From the NCBI GenBank assembly GCA_902765305.1, contig CACWZI010000077.1, positions 1-49,261 of the forward strand: a stretch of DNA of 49,261 nucleotides. The letters run 5' to 3'. Below, piece by piece: positions 34,206-43,271 of the stretch. This DNA is from an uncultured Eubacteriales bacterium (GTDB lineage Bacteria; Bacillota; Clostridia; Christensenellales; Aristaeellaceae). Positions within the stretch are counted from its first letter, which is position 1; each line of letters starts with the position of its first letter. A program made the translations under genes and the position numbers. The notes under the pieces are model-generated. The model was not told where the DNA came from. It did not search any database and saw only the letters and a program-made list of their open reading frames with translations.

Positions 34206-35231
34206 ATGAAAAAAGTGACCATACAGGATATCGCCGACGAGCTGGGCGTCTCCCGAAATACCGTATCCAAGGCCATCAACAACGCCGATGGCCTGGCGGA
34301 GGCGACCCGGGAGAGGATATTGCAAAAGGCCATCGAAATGGGCTACAAACAGTTTTCTTATATTAAGGAACAAACCAGGGTCAGCCCCGAACAGGAGGCG
34401 CCGGGCAAGGGCGAGATCGCGCTGCTCATCGGCGACGCCATCGACGGGGCGCACTTCGCTTCGCTGATGCTGGACAAACTGAAAAAGGAGCTTTCCCAGT
34501 GGGGCTATACCCTGATCACCCACCGGGTGGAGCGGGAAAACTTCCTTTGCCGCACGCTGCCCTTCACCTTCAACGCCAAACAGGCGCGGGCCGTCATTTG
34601 CATCGAGATGTTCGACCGGGCCTATGACGAGATGGTCTGCACCCTCGGGCTGCCGGTGCTGTTCGTGGACGGCCCCCACAAGCGGGACGGCATCGACCTG
34701 CACGCCGACCAGCTGTACATGGACAACACCACCGCCATCACCCGCTTTGTCAACGACATGCTGGTGCGGGGCAAGCGCCGGATCGGCTTCATCGGCGACT
34801 ATGAGCACTGCCAATCCTTTTTCGAGCGCTACACCGCCTTCCGCTGCGCCATGCTGATGGCCGGCGTGCCCGTGGACGAGCGGTTCTGCATCAAGCTCCT
34901 GAACCCGGAGCAGCTGGTGAACACGCTGCTTTCCATGAAGGACTTCCCGGAGGTGTTCATCTGCGCCAACGACTTCGTCGCCGACGACGCCATCTATGCC
35001 CTGCGCAAGCTGGGCAAATCCGTGCCCGCGGACGTGCTGTTCTGCGGCTTCGACGATTCCCCCCAGTCCCGCATCATGACGCCCTCGCTGACCACCGTGC
35101 ACATCCATACCCAGATCATGGCCGTCACGGCGATGCAGCTGCTGCTCTCCCGCATCGAACAGCCCAGCCTGGACTATCGCACGGTCCACACCGAGACCGA
35201 GCTGATCTACCGGGATTCCACGAAGCTGTAA
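34206..35231 (+). CDS. LacI-family transcriptional regulator
   Basis: A 341-residue repressor. I chose ATG 34206, which has AAGGAGGA eight bases upstream. The N-terminal helix-turn-helix is VTIQDIADELGVSRNTVSKAI, followed by the hinge and a periplasmic-binding-like effector domain ending with the usual DDSPQSRIMTPSLTTV segment. It is divergent from the sucrose/fructan ABC operon and probably regulates it in response to an imported sugar or a phosphorylated derivative. Low-copy self-regulation is suggested by sites near its own promoter. Confidence 0.9.
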   Translation: MKKVTIQDIADELGVSRNTVSKAINNADGLAEATRERILQKAIEMGYKQFSYIKEQTRVSPEQEAPGKGEIALLIGDAIDGAHFASLMLDKLKKELSQWGYTLITHRVERENFLCRTLPFTFNAKQARAVICIEMFDRAYDEMVCTLGLPVLFVDGPHKRDGIDLHADQLYMDNTTAITRFVNDMLVRGKRRIGFIGDYEHCQSFFERYTAFRCAMLMAGVPVDERFCIKLLNPEQLVNTLLSMKDFPEVFICANDFVADDAIYALRKLGKSVPADVLFCGFDDSPQSRIMTPSLTTVHIHTQIMAVTAMQLLLSRIEQPSLDYRTVHTETELIYRDSTKL

Positions 35232-35249
35232 CAGGGATTAAGCTGTAGC

Positions 35250-35267
35250 GGCGGCCTCCGGGCCGCC
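35250..35267 (+). repeat. GC-rich hairpin between lacI-type and DUF624 genes
   Basis: A 7-bp perfect stem (GGCGGCC, 35250-35256, with 35261-35267) follows GTAGC. No T run follows, so it is probably not a full terminator and the downstream genes may be co-transcribed with the regulator. Confidence 0.45.
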
Positions 35268-35297
35268 ACAATACGCAATAATCGAGGAGGTTCCGCC

Positions 35298-35975
35298 ATG
35301 CGATTCTTTTCCTACGACAGCAAATTCGGCCAGCTCTTTCTGAAGCTCGCCTACGGCTGCTGCCTGAACGTCATGTGGCTGGTTTGCTGCCTGCCCATCG
35401 TGACCATCGGCGCGTCCACCACGGCGCTCTACTACACCTCCTTCAAGATCGCGAAGGACGAGGGCAGCTACATCACCACCATGTTCTTCCGTTCATTCAA
35501 GCAGAACTTCAAGCAGGCCACCGTCATCTGGCTGATCATGCTGGCCACCGGCCTGTTGATCGGCGCGGACGCCGTGCTCCTCTACCGCCTGCGCGCCACC
35601 TCCACCGGCACCGCCGCCGTGGTGTGGACGCTGTTGCTGGCGGTCATATTCGCCAGCATGATCCTCTATGCCATCGTGCTGGCCTACGTCTTTCCGCTGC
35701 TGTCCATCGTCAGCAACACCACGGCCAACATGTTCAAGAACGCCTTCCTCATCGGCACCCACTACCTGTTCCTCACCCTGCTGATCTTCTTCATCCATTG
35801 GGCAATGTTCTTCCTGGTGGTGAACGTGTTCACCCCACTGATCATATTCGGCGAGGGGCTCTGCGCCCTCATCAGCGCCCATCTGATGCTGAAGGTGCTG
35901 CGCCCGCTGATCTACGACCCCAACGCGGATAAGCAGGAGGAATCGGACGAAGACGATACGGGGGCGGAGCTGTGA
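35298..35975 (+). CDS. DUF624 (YesL-like) membrane protein
   Basis: A 225-residue integral membrane protein with about five helices, recognisable as the YesL/DUF624 family by the start (MRFFSYDSKFGQLFLKLAYG) and MWLVCCLPIVTIGASTTALYY-type second segment. The family is commonly encoded with YtcQ/LplB-type sugar importers, as here, but its biochemical role is unknown. It ends in an acidic tail, and its stop codon overlaps the GTG start of the next gene. Confidence 0.85.
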   Translation: MRFFSYDSKFGQLFLKLAYGCCLNVMWLVCCLPIVTIGASTTALYYTSFKIAKDEGSYITTMFFRSFKQNFKQATVIWLIMLATGLLIGADAVLLYRLRATSTGTAAVVWTLLLAVIFASMILYAIVLAYVFPLLSIVSNTTANMFKNAFLIGTHYLFLTLLIFFIHWAMFFLVVNVFTPLIIFGEGLCALISAHLMLKVLRPLIYDPNADKQEESDEDDTGAEL

Positions 35976-36748
35976 GGCTGACCGAATCGGAGCGGGCGGA
36001 AAACCGCGAGGCGCTGTCGAAGATGGGCCTGTCCGCCAAGCTCGGTTACGTCTTTGAATACTACAGGTTTCCACTGGTATTGGCGCTGATCGCCGCCGTC
36101 GCCCTGGGCAGCGTGCTGTACTACAGGCTCACCCGCAAGGAGGCGCTGCTGTTCGTCGGCTTTGCGAACATCGCCGTCGGCGACGACCTCGACCGGGCGC
36201 TGAACGAGGGCTTTGCCCGCGCCATCGGGGAAAACCCCAATAAAAAAGAGGTATCCCTCTACCGCGGGCTGTACCTGAGCCGGGACGCCACCCAGCAAAA
36301 CCACGAATATGCCTACGCCTCCCAGCTGAAGGTCCTGGCCGCCATGGCCAACCGGCAGCTGGACGTCGTACTGATGAACCGGGAGGCCTATGACATACTG
36401 TCCGCCGGCGGGTACCTGCTGCCCCTGGACGACCTTATAAAGCAGGATGAAGGGCTGTACCGCCGGGCCTCCGACCGGCTGACCGAAAACACGGTGATCC
36501 TCGAGGACAACGACATCGAGCACCGCCTGGATGAGGCGGTGCCCTACAGCGCTGTCACCGAGTCGGTCGCCAACGGCCTGCTCATCTCCGCGTTTCCACT
36601 GTTCGAAGGCGCGGAGTTTTCCGGTGACGTCTACCTCGGCGCAATAGGAAACAGCGCCCGTTCGGACGCTGTCTTGCGGTATATCGATTATCTTACGACT
36701 GCACTCCCCCTCAACAGCGCCCTGACGCAGTTGCAGGCCATGTCGTAG
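35972..36748 (+). CDS. Single-pass membrane protein of unknown function, encoded beside DUF624
   Basis: A 258-residue protein starting at GTG, with a GTGA overlap to the DUF624 gene, so the two are coupled. A cytoplasmic N-terminal segment is followed by one membrane helix (about 33-51) and an outside domain of about 200 residues with no motif I recognise. The phrase on a variable MNREAYDILSAGGYLLPLDD segment is reminiscent of substrate-binding-protein fragments, and it may act as an accessory to the sugar importer. Its last 61 bases overlap the convergent TetR-type gene. Confidence 0.65.
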   Translation: MRLTESERAENREALSKMGLSAKLGYVFEYYRFPLVLALIAAVALGSVLYYRLTRKEALLFVGFANIAVGDDLDRALNEGFARAIGENPNKKEVSLYRGLYLSRDATQQNHEYAYASQLKVLAAMANRQLDVVLMNREAYDILSAGGYLLPLDDLIKQDEGLYRRASDRLTENTVILEDNDIEHRLDEAVPYSAVTESVANGLLISAFPLFEGAEFSGDVYLGAIGNSARSDAVLRYIDYLTTALPLNSALTQLQAMS

Positions 36749-37326
36749 ACGCTCATGTAGACGAAATCCAGCCCGGCCTCGGCCATCGCCTGGCGCTGCT
36801 TCCCGGAGACCGTGGTATAGGGATACAGGCCGTACAGGAAGGGAAGGAAGGCATACAGGAAATCCTGCCGGGCCTTCGCGTCCATGCCGGGAAAGAACTT
36901 CACCAGGCAGCGCCTCAGCGCCTCGATGGATGCGCCATAGGCCTCCTTGAATTCCCGAAGGCACTCCGGGCGGCTGTTCTCCTCCATGTCGAAGTGGTTC
37001 ATGCTCAAAAGCTTCAGCAGCATGCCCCGCTTTTCCAGCGTATGCGCCAGCGCCCCGGAGAAGGCCTCCACGCTCATGACGGTGTAGGACGCCGCCAGGT
37101 CGTCCAGCGCCGCCACCCAGCGCTCGTATTCCTTTTGCATCAGGGCAAGGAATATCTCTTCCTTGGTCTGGAAGTAATTATAGATCGAGGTGCGCGTGAA
37201 GCTCGTCGCCCCGGCGATGTCCTTCAGCGTGATCTCCTTGAAGCTCATGGTTTGGTAGAGCTGCGCGCAGGCCGAGATGATCTCCTCCCTGCGCGCGTTC
37301 GTCAGTTCAGCGGAACCCCTGGGCAT
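36688..37326 (-). CDS. TetR/AcrR-family transcriptional regulator
   Basis: A 212-residue regulator. I prefer ATG 37326 over 37332 because the AAGGGA site is eight bases from it and only two from the other. The helix-turn-helix is ITLKDIAGATSFTRTSIYNYF. The C-terminal domain should bind an unknown ligand. It has a consensus promoter, and its 3-prime end overlaps the convergent membrane-protein gene by 61 bases. No obvious efflux pump or target is nearby; the tannase-like gene behind it is upstream on the same strand. Confidence 0.88.
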   Translation of the reverse strand: MPRGSAELTNARREEIISACAQLYQTMSFKEITLKDIAGATSFTRTSIYNYFQTKEEIFLALMQKEYERWVAALDDLAASYTVMSVEAFSGALAHTLEKRGMLLKLLSMNHFDMEENSRPECLREFKEAYGASIEALRRCLVKFFPGMDAKARQDFLYAFLPFLYGLYPYTTVSGKQRQAMAEAGLDFVYMSVYDMACNCVRALLRGSAVVR

Positions 37327-37361
37327 GTTCATGCTCCCTTCAATCGCATTTGACCGCTCTT

Positions 37362-37390
37362 ATTATAGCCCATTGGTGACGCTGTGTCAA
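37362..37390 (-). promoter_or_regulatory. Consensus promoter of the TetR-type gene
   Basis: On the minus strand a perfect TTGACA (37385-37390) and perfect TATAAT (37362-37367) are exactly 17 bases apart. Confidence 0.88.
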
Positions 37391-37423
37391 TTATTATTTT
37401 GTGCCCATAATTTATTTCATACC

Positions 37424-39655
37424 TTATCCCTCAAACAGCACCTCCAGCGTCTCCCGGTTCGCCTCCAGCGCCTTCAGTACAAAGGCGCTCCAGTGGCGGG
37501 CATCGGTGTCGCTGTCGCCGAACACATAGTCCTCCTGGCCATAGTCGATCACATCGAAGCCGGGTACTGCCTTGCTGGCGCCGCTGGTGCGATAGGCCAT
37601 GGCGCCTGCAAGCGTGAAGGACACCTGGCCTTCGCCGTCGAGGCTGACCCAGCCGGACAGGTCGGTGCCGGTGGCGGATTCGGCAGTGCCGTTGGCCGTC
37701 TGCTTCACAGCGTCAGCCTTGACAGTTTCCACGCCGCTGACATACCTGCCGACCATCATGTCCACCCACAGGGGCAGGCTGTTGCCCAGCACCTCGCTGG
37801 GCACGTGGCCGCCGTCCCACTGCCATTCGATGGTGGCATCGATGCCCGCGTTCAGGGCCGCCAGCTGCATATTCAGGGAATCGAACATGGCGATGTCGCC
37901 CTCCACCGCGCCGCAGACGATGCGCATCCAGGCCGGGTCTTCGGTGTCCTCCGCGCCGATGTAATTCAGCGGGTTGTACAGGTCCACCAGGTTGTTGCCG
38001 TAGATATCACCGGCCTCGATCTCAGCCACGTCGGCCGCATAGGCCGCCAGCATCTCGTCGTAGCTGGCATAGTTGTTGGAATTGGCGCTGCTCCCCGCCG
38101 CCTGGGTCGTGCCCGCGTCGGGGGTGCCCACGTCCATCTCGTCGCCCGCGCTGTTTTCGGCCACGCCGACGTTGTCGAAGCCGCGTCCGCCGCCGAAGTC
38201 GGGCATCTCGCCGTTCGCGAAGTCGGGCATCTGGCCATCGGCGAAGTCCGGGCGTCCGCCGCCCATGCCGCCTTTAAAGTCGTCCGCGCCGTTCATGCCG
38301 CTGGGGCCCATGCCCCCGGGGCCGCCCATGCCGCCGCGTCCGCCGCTGCTGCCCTTGGCGTAGCGGCCCTCGATGAAGGCCCGGGCCTTGTCCGCCGCAG
38401 TCATCGCGGCCACCGCCTCGTCGGAGAGGGCGTTTCCCTCGGCGTCGAACCAGGTCCAGTCGGTGGCATAGTCCAGGTTGTCCACGTACCACTGGAGGTT
38501 CTCGGTCAGCTCTGCCAGGTACAGGTCCATGTAGTTGCCGCCGTAGCCGTTGGTGTCGGCGTATTGCTCTTCGTCGAACTCGATGGTCAGCGCCACGGTG
38601 CTGCTGAGCGCGCCGTCGCCGTCCAGGTCAAAGCCCACCTTCGCCTCCTCGACGGTCAGGCCCTGGGCGTTGATGTAGGCCATGTATTCATCCGACAGCG
38701 CCTTCGCCAGCGCCTGCTGGAAATCGGTATTGAAGCTGAAATCCTTTGTCAGCGTGTACTCCATCGCCTGGGCCATGTCGGCCTCGGCCAGCGGGGTGAT
38801 GGCGCTGTAGGCCACGCAGCCCCAGGCGCCGTCGGAGAGCTCGACGGCTTCGCCATTGACGGTGACGGTGGTATCGTAGCTGCCGTCCGCGTTTTTGTAG
38901 ACGCCCACCGCGCCCACCGCGATCTGGTAGTCGTAAAAATCGGGGTTGTTGGAGGTGGCCGCGAACATCGTCGCGTGGGCCCCGCCGCCGCTGCCGCCGG
39001 TGGACACCCAGTATTCCACGCTGCCCGGCAGGTTGCCCAGCAGTATGTTGTACTTCACGAAGCGGGTCGCCGCCTTCTGGTCGGCCAGGCAGGAGGGCGC
39101 GTCGCCGGTGTAGACGGTCTCCCCCGCCTCGTTGGTAAAGCTGTCCTGCTTGCCCCGGTTGCCGCAGGCCACGTTGATATAACCCTCGGCGGCGTAGGTT
39201 GCGGCGGCGGGGGTGCTGCTGGAATTGCCGTAGCCCGCCGCGCCGGTGTTCAGGATCACCGGGGCCGTGGCCGCGGTGTAGGTCTGGCCGCCCGTGCTGG
39301 TGATTTCGGCAGCGTAGTCGATCACCAGGGCGCCCTTGACGGCCCCGTCCGCGCCCTCGGCGGTCACGTCCGCCGCGCCGTCGCCGTCGGTATCGATGCC
39401 CGTGACGTAGGCCCCGGGCACGCACACCGATACGCCCTCCTCGTCCTCGATCACAGGCCGGGTCACCGCCGTCACCACGGACAGCGTCCAGGCGTCGGAA
39501 TCGGCGCTGTAGGTCCATTCCTGGTCCATGTTCTTAAGGTCCAGCGCCGCCTCGATGGCCGTTTTGTCGGAAGCCCCCGCGGCCTCATCGGCCAGACAGG
39601 CGGTGGACAGGACCAGCGCCAGCGCAATTGCCATTGCCATCCATTTTTTCAACAT
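37424..39655 (-). CDS. Secreted tannase-like (subtype B) alpha/beta-hydrolase
   Basis: A 743-residue exported esterase-like protein. ATG 39655 is chosen because of the nearby AAAGGAGG; the signal peptide ends near STACLADE, where the cysteine might be a lipobox. The segment YINVACGNRGKQ, the nucleophile motif TGGSGGGAHA with Ser222, and the C-terminal GAVEGDIAMF and DGGHVPS segments match the order and spacing of subtype B tannases, supplying a possible Ser-Asp-His triad. A Gly/Met/Asp-rich stretch of about 90 residues (around 455-545) interrupts the fold. Natural substrates may be galloyl or other phenolic esters; this is inferred from family resemblance. It has its own promoter with possible activator sites. 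Confidence 0.7.
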   Translation of the reverse strand: MLKKWMAMAIALALVLSTACLADEAAGASDKTAIEAALDLKNMDQEWTYSADSDAWTLSVVTAVTRPVIEDEEGVSVCVPGAYVTGIDTDGDGAADVTAEGADGAVKGALVIDYAAEITSTGGQTYTAATAPVILNTGAAGYGNSSSTPAAATYAAEGYINVACGNRGKQDSFTNEAGETVYTGDAPSCLADQKAATRFVKYNILLGNLPGSVEYWVSTGGSGGGAHATMFAATSNNPDFYDYQIAVGAVGVYKNADGSYDTTVTVNGEAVELSDGAWGCVAYSAITPLAEADMAQAMEYTLTKDFSFNTDFQQALAKALSDEYMAYINAQGLTVEEAKVGFDLDGDGALSSTVALTIEFDEEQYADTNGYGGNYMDLYLAELTENLQWYVDNLDYATDWTWFDAEGNALSDEAVAAMTAADKARAFIEGRYAKGSSGGRGGMGGPGGMGPSGMNGADDFKGGMGGGRPDFADGQMPDFANGEMPDFGGGRGFDNVGVAENSAGDEMDVGTPDAGTTQAAGSSANSNNYASYDEMLAAYAADVAEIEAGDIYGNNLVDLYNPLNYIGAEDTEDPAWMRIVCGAVEGDIAMFDSLNMQLAALNAGIDATIEWQWDGGHVPSEVLGNSLPLWVDMMVGRYVSGVETVKADAVKQTANGTAESATGTDLSGWVSLDGEGQVSFTLAGAMAYRTSGASKAVPGFDVIDYGQEDYVFGDSDTDARHWSAFVLKALEANRETLEVLFEG

Positions 39656-39722
39656 GTGACAACCTCCTTTGTTTCGGCAGGCGCGGCCCATTTGCGTCCG
39701 CCCCTGCCCCTTGACAGTCACG

Positions 39723-39755
39723 ATTATAAGGGATAAACCTTAAACACAGCTTAAA
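39723..39755 (-). promoter_or_regulatory. Promoter of tannase-like gene with 11-bp-spaced direct repeats
   Basis: On the minus strand TATAAT (39723-39728) has a poor -35 region. Two TTTAAG direct repeats, at 39750-39755 and 39739-39744, are exactly 11 bases apart and cover the -35 position. This layout is typical of OmpR/PhoB-class activator sites; the regulator is unknown. Confidence 0.45.
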
Positions 39756-39757
39756 GC

Positions 39758-41260
39758 CTATTTCGTTTTTTCGGAGACGGTGACCTTGCAGGTGAGCTTC
39801 CTGCCGCCGGACAGGCTGGCGGTGACGGTGCAGCTGCCGACCTTGCGGGCGACGACCATGCCGCCGTGGACGGTGGCGACGGCGCTGTTGCTGGAGGACC
39901 AGGTCACCGCGCGGTTGCCGCGATCGACGACCTTCAGCGCCTGGAACCCGCCCACCTTCAGGGAGAGGCTCGTCCTGGAGAGCTTCGCCGCGTCCTTGAC
40001 GGTGACCTTGCACTTCAGGCTCTTGCCGTTCTGGACCTGGGCGGTGATCGTGCATTTGCCGGCCTTCAGCGCGGTGACGACGCCGTCCTTCACGCTGGCG
40101 ACGCTGCTGTTGCCGGAGGACCAGTGGACCGTTCGCCCACCCAGCCCGCTGACGCCCAGCCTGTGGGTGTAGCCGGCCTTCATGGAGAGGCTGGTCCTGG
40201 AGAGGGCGGCATTGTCGGTGACGGTGACCGCGCAGGACAGGGCCGTGCCGTCGCTGAGCCTGGCCGTTATGGTGCATTTACCCGGACGGATGGCGGTGAC
40301 CAGGCCGCCCCTGACGCTGGCGATGCCCATTTCGCTGGAAAACCAGCTGACGGTGCGGCCCGACAGGTTGTCGACGCTCAGCGTCCTGGCGCCGCCCACG
40401 CCCAGCGAAAGGGACCGGTCGGAAAGGCTCGCCTCGGGAAAGGGCACGCTGAGGGTAATATACTGCGGCGTCCAGTCCTCCAGCCAGACCGTGATCTGCG
40501 TCGTGCCGCCGCCCCTGACGCTGACGGTTCCGTCCCGGCTGACGGTGGCCACCGAGGCATTGCTGGAATAGAAGGATATCGCCTTCCTGCCACTCGTGAA
40601 GATCCGCAGGTTATCGCCGATGGCGGCTGCCATGCGCACGTCCTTGCCCGGCACCACGAGGTTGTCCTCCACCCTGAAGCCCTTCCTGCGGGCCCATGCG
40701 GCCGCGTCGGAGCCGACGACAGTGCAAAACAAGGGCTTCGCGCCGCTGAAGGCGTTTGACGCGATGGTGATCTCCCCGGCGAGCACATTGACGGTGGCCA
40801 GCCTTGCGCAGCCGGAGAAGGCCTTTGCCTGGATGGCGGTAACGCCCGCGGGGATCGTCACCTCGGTCAGGCGGGTATTGCCCTTGAAGGCGTTCCTCCC
40901 GATGGCGACGACCGTGTCGGGGATCGTGACGGCCCTGTTGCTCCCGCTGTATTTGACCAACACGCCTTCAGCATTGATGCTGAACGGGTCCGCATCCGCA
41001 TTCGGGCTTGCCGGTGCGGCAGTGTCAGCCATGTCGGAAGTGTCAACGGCAGGTTCGACCGGCTCCAGGCCGTCGGACAGTGCCAGGTCGTCCGGCAACG
41101 CCAACGACGTATCCTGCCAATCCCCGACAATTTCCGATTCAACGCTTTCGGCCAACTCCGGAACTTCTATCGCGTCCTGTGGCTTGGCGAGGGCGCCAGG
41201 CATGCCCCAGAGCATCAGGCCGGCCAGCAGCGCAGCCAGGATTCGATTCAGGCCTTTCAT
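39758..41260 (-). CDS. Secreted protein with BspA-type LRR and BIG2 (Ig-like) repeats
   Basis: A 500-residue exported surface or secreted protein. ATG 41260 has GAGGAGG eight bases upstream; a signal peptide ends near GALAKP. An acidic low-complexity stretch follows, then two to three BspA-type leucine-rich repeats (IGRNAFKGNT, IQAKAFSGCA, IASNAFSGAK), then about four BIG2-like repeats with the recurring WSSSNSAVATV and GKCTITA signatures. It has no sortase motif. Its acidic N-terminal region resembles that of the BIG2 protein at 43790-44737, so the two are likely paralogues. A role in adhesion is possible but unproved. Confidence 0.82.
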   Translation of the reverse strand: MKGLNRILAALLAGLMLWGMPGALAKPQDAIEVPELAESVESEIVGDWQDTSLALPDDLALSDGLEPVEPAVDTSDMADTAAPASPNADADPFSINAEGVLVKYSGSNRAVTIPDTVVAIGRNAFKGNTRLTEVTIPAGVTAIQAKAFSGCARLATVNVLAGEITIASNAFSGAKPLFCTVVGSDAAAWARRKGFRVEDNLVVPGKDVRMAAAIGDNLRIFTSGRKAISFYSSNASVATVSRDGTVSVRGGGTTQITVWLEDWTPQYITLSVPFPEASLSDRSLSLGVGGARTLSVDNLSGRTVSWFSSEMGIASVRGGLVTAIRPGKCTITARLSDGTALSCAVTVTDNAALSRTSLSMKAGYTHRLGVSGLGGRTVHWSSGNSSVASVKDGVVTALKAGKCTITAQVQNGKSLKCKVTVKDAAKLSRTSLSLKVGGFQALKVVDRGNRAVTWSSSNSAVATVHGGMVVARKVGSCTVTASLSGGRKLTCKVTVSEKTK

Positions 41261-41306
41261 GTGGTCTTCCTCCTCGATGATGGTATTGCTCATTTGCAGT
41301 ATAACG

Positions 41307-41338
41307 AAAAAAGCGGCGGAACGCAAGCGCGTTCCGCC
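41307..41338 (-). terminator. Terminator of the rplS-rbgA-rnhB-yraN gene row
   Basis: A 10-bp stem (41315-41324 with 41329-41338) is followed on the minus strand by GCTTTTTTCG. It lies seven bases after the yraN-type stop codon (41345). Confidence 0.88.
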
Positions 41339-41344
41339 AAAAAC

Positions 41345-41701
41345 TCAATAGATCGCCGAAGCATCGAAAGCATTTTCGATGTGCCGGATCTCGCCCGGCA
41401 GCACCTCGATCACGTCGAAGCGCACGGGAGCGTCGGCGAGGCGCTTTTCCTGGAGGTACAGCTGGGCCGTGCGAAGTATGTGGGCCTGCTTCTGCCGGTC
41501 CACGGCCTCGGCGGGCCTGCCGTAGCGCAGCGAAGATCGGCGCTTGACCTCCACGAACAACAGCGTGCCGCCCTGTTTGGCGATGATATCGATCTCGCCG
41601 GTGGGACGTCGGTAGTTCGTTTCCAGCACCTTCGCGCCCTTGCGAATCAAAAACGCCCGGGCCTCGGCCTCGCCCTGGGCGCCGATGCTTCGCCGGTTCA
41701 T
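41345..41701 (-). CDS. YraN-family endonuclease-like protein
   Basis: A 118-residue protein of the UPF0102/YraN family with a restriction-endonuclease-like fold. ATG 41701 overlaps the rnhB stop (ATGA). The conserved core is GEIDIIAKQGGTLLFVEVK. The family commonly sits beside rnhB and is thought to act on nucleic acid, but its exact job is unsettled. Confidence 0.88.
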   Translation of the reverse strand: MNRRSIGAQGEAEARAFLIRKGAKVLETNYRRPTGEIDIIAKQGGTLLFVEVKRRSSLRYGRPAEAVDRQKQAHILRTAQLYLQEKRLADAPVRFDVIEVLPGEIRHIENAFDASAIY

Positions 41702-42348
41702 GGATTCTCCCCCAGTATGCCCCCGATAAAGCTGCGCCGGTGGGCCGGGCACGGACCGTATCGCTTCAACGCCGCGATGTGCTCGGCGGTGCCGTAGCCC
41801 TTGTTCCGGGCAAAGCCGTACATCGGGAACCGGGCGTCCAGCTCCACCATGTAGCGGTCACGGGTGACCTTGGCCACGATGGATGCCGCCCCGATCATGT
41901 AGCTGAGGGCGTCGCCGTGCACCAGCGAACGGGCCTCGCAGGGCAGGCGCAGGCCCTGCACCGCGTCGACGAGCAGGATGTCTCCCCTAAAATCCGCCGC
42001 GCAGGTCTCCATGGCCTTTTTCGTGGCGTTCAGTATGTTGACGGCGTCGATCTCCTCCGGCCAGATGAAGCACGTCCGGGCGTAGTCCGCCGCTTCCATC
42101 AGCAGCGGATACAGGGCTTCCCGCCGCTTTTCCGACAGCTTCTTGGAGTCGTCCACGCCCATGACCAGCCTGTCCGGCGGGATGGACACGCAGGCGGTCA
42201 CCACCGGCCCGGCCAGCGGTCCCCGCCCCACCTCGTCGATGCCAGCGATCACATGGCCGTCCGCCCACAGGCCGCGCTCGATCTCCGTCAGCTGATGCAG
42301 CTTCTCCGCCGGGGTCTCCCGCCTGCGGCGGGGCTTTTCGCTCTGCAT
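41698..42348 (-). CDS. rnhB: Ribonuclease HII
   Basis: A 216-residue enzyme that removes ribonucleotides and RNA from RNA-DNA hybrids. Motifs IDEVGRGPLAGPVV, DDSKKLSEK, the VDAV aspartate and AASIVAKVTRD are complete. A GTG at 42357 that overlaps the rbgA stop is an alternative start, but the ATG at 42348 is better spaced from GAGAGG. It is joined to yraN by ATGA. Confidence 0.94.
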   Translation of the reverse strand: MQSEKPRRRRETPAEKLHQLTEIERGLWADGHVIAGIDEVGRGPLAGPVVTACVSIPPDRLVMGVDDSKKLSEKRREALYPLLMEAADYARTCFIWPEEIDAVNILNATKKAMETCAADFRGDILLVDAVQGLRLPCEARSLVHGDALSYMIGAASIVAKVTRDRYMVELDARFPMYGFARNKGYGTAEHIAALKRYGPCPAHRRSFIGGILGENP

Positions 42349-42353
42349 GGTCG

Positions 42354-43202
42354 TCACGCCCTCTCAATCGTGATTTTGCCGATCTTGCCGGCCCGGAACT
42401 CGTCCAGCACCAGCGCGGCGGCCCTTGCGGTGTCGAAGCGCCCCCCGGACAGCAGCCAGCCCCTGCCCCTGCAGGCTGCTTCCAGCAATTCATGGGGGGC
42501 CGAACCGCAATCCTCGGGCAGCCTGTAGCGGGTGGCGAGGGCGGTAGGGTTGATGTCGTTCAGCAACGCCATCAGGCCGCCGGCCAGGTCCTCGGTGTCC
42601 ATGATCTCATCGCGAATGGAGCCAAGGTAAGCCAGCAGCCGCGCCCCCTCCTGGTCGTCCATGCGGGGCGGCAGCATGCCGGGGGTATCCAGGATCTCCA
42701 GGAACGGCCCGAGCTTCACCCACTGGTTGGCCCGGGTGACGCCGGGGCGGTCGCCGGCTTTCACGATGGCTGAGCCGTGCAGCCGGTTGATGAAGGTGGA
42801 CTTGCCCACGTTGGGGATGCCGATGACCATGAAGCGGACCGTCTTGCGCACGCCCCGGGCGGCATAGCGCTCAAGGGCGGGCTTCGACGCGGCCTCTATG
42901 TGACCCAGTATATCCTTGACCTTTCCACAGTTGGAGTTGAAGCGCAGGGCGGTGAGCTCCTCCCGGCGAAAGCGCTCCAACCAGCGGGCGGTCTGGCTGT
43001 CGTCGGCCAGGTCGGCCTTGTTCAGCACCAGTATGCGCGTCTTGCCCCGGGTCAGCCTACCCAGGTCGGGGTTGCGGGTAGCCTGCGGCGCGCGGGCGTC
43101 GCAGAGCTCGATCACCGCGTCCACCGCCCGAAGCTGATCCTGCAAGAGCCGCCGGGATTTCGCCATGTGGCCGGGATACCAGTTGATTCTGTCGTTTGCC
43201 AT
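42354..43202 (-). CDS. rbgA: Ribosome biogenesis GTPase RbgA (YlqF)
   Basis: A 282-residue circularly permuted GTPase needed for late assembly of the 50S subunit. The G4 motif (NKADL) precedes G1 (GIPNVGKST) and G3 (DTPGM), as expected for the permuted order, and the N terminus has the WYPGHMAKS family signature. It follows rplS after a hairpin and precedes rnhB, the common Firmicutes order. Confidence 0.95.
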   Translation of the reverse strand: MANDRINWYPGHMAKSRRLLQDQLRAVDAVIELCDARAPQATRNPDLGRLTRGKTRILVLNKADLADDSQTARWLERFRREELTALRFNSNCGKVKDILGHIEAASKPALERYAARGVRKTVRFMVIGIPNVGKSTFINRLHGSAIVKAGDRPGVTRANQWVKLGPFLEILDTPGMLPPRMDDQEGARLLAYLGSIRDEIMDTEDLAGGLMALLNDINPTALATRYRLPEDCGSAPHELLEAACRGRGWLLSGGRFDTARAAALVLDEFRAGKIGKITIERA

Positions 43203-43225
43203 ATGCGTTCCTTTGCTTTTGATTA

Positions 43226-43256
43226 GAAAAAACGGGAACCGCCATAGCGATTCCCG
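43226..43256 (-). terminator. Hairpin with T run after rplS
   Basis: An imperfect stem (CGGGAA at 43251-43256 region with the TTCCCG complement near 43233-43238) is followed on the minus strand by a TTTTTT run. It separates rplS from rbgA and may stop part of the transcription. Confidence 0.75.
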
Positions 43257-43271
43257 AGTGTGGCCAGGAAA

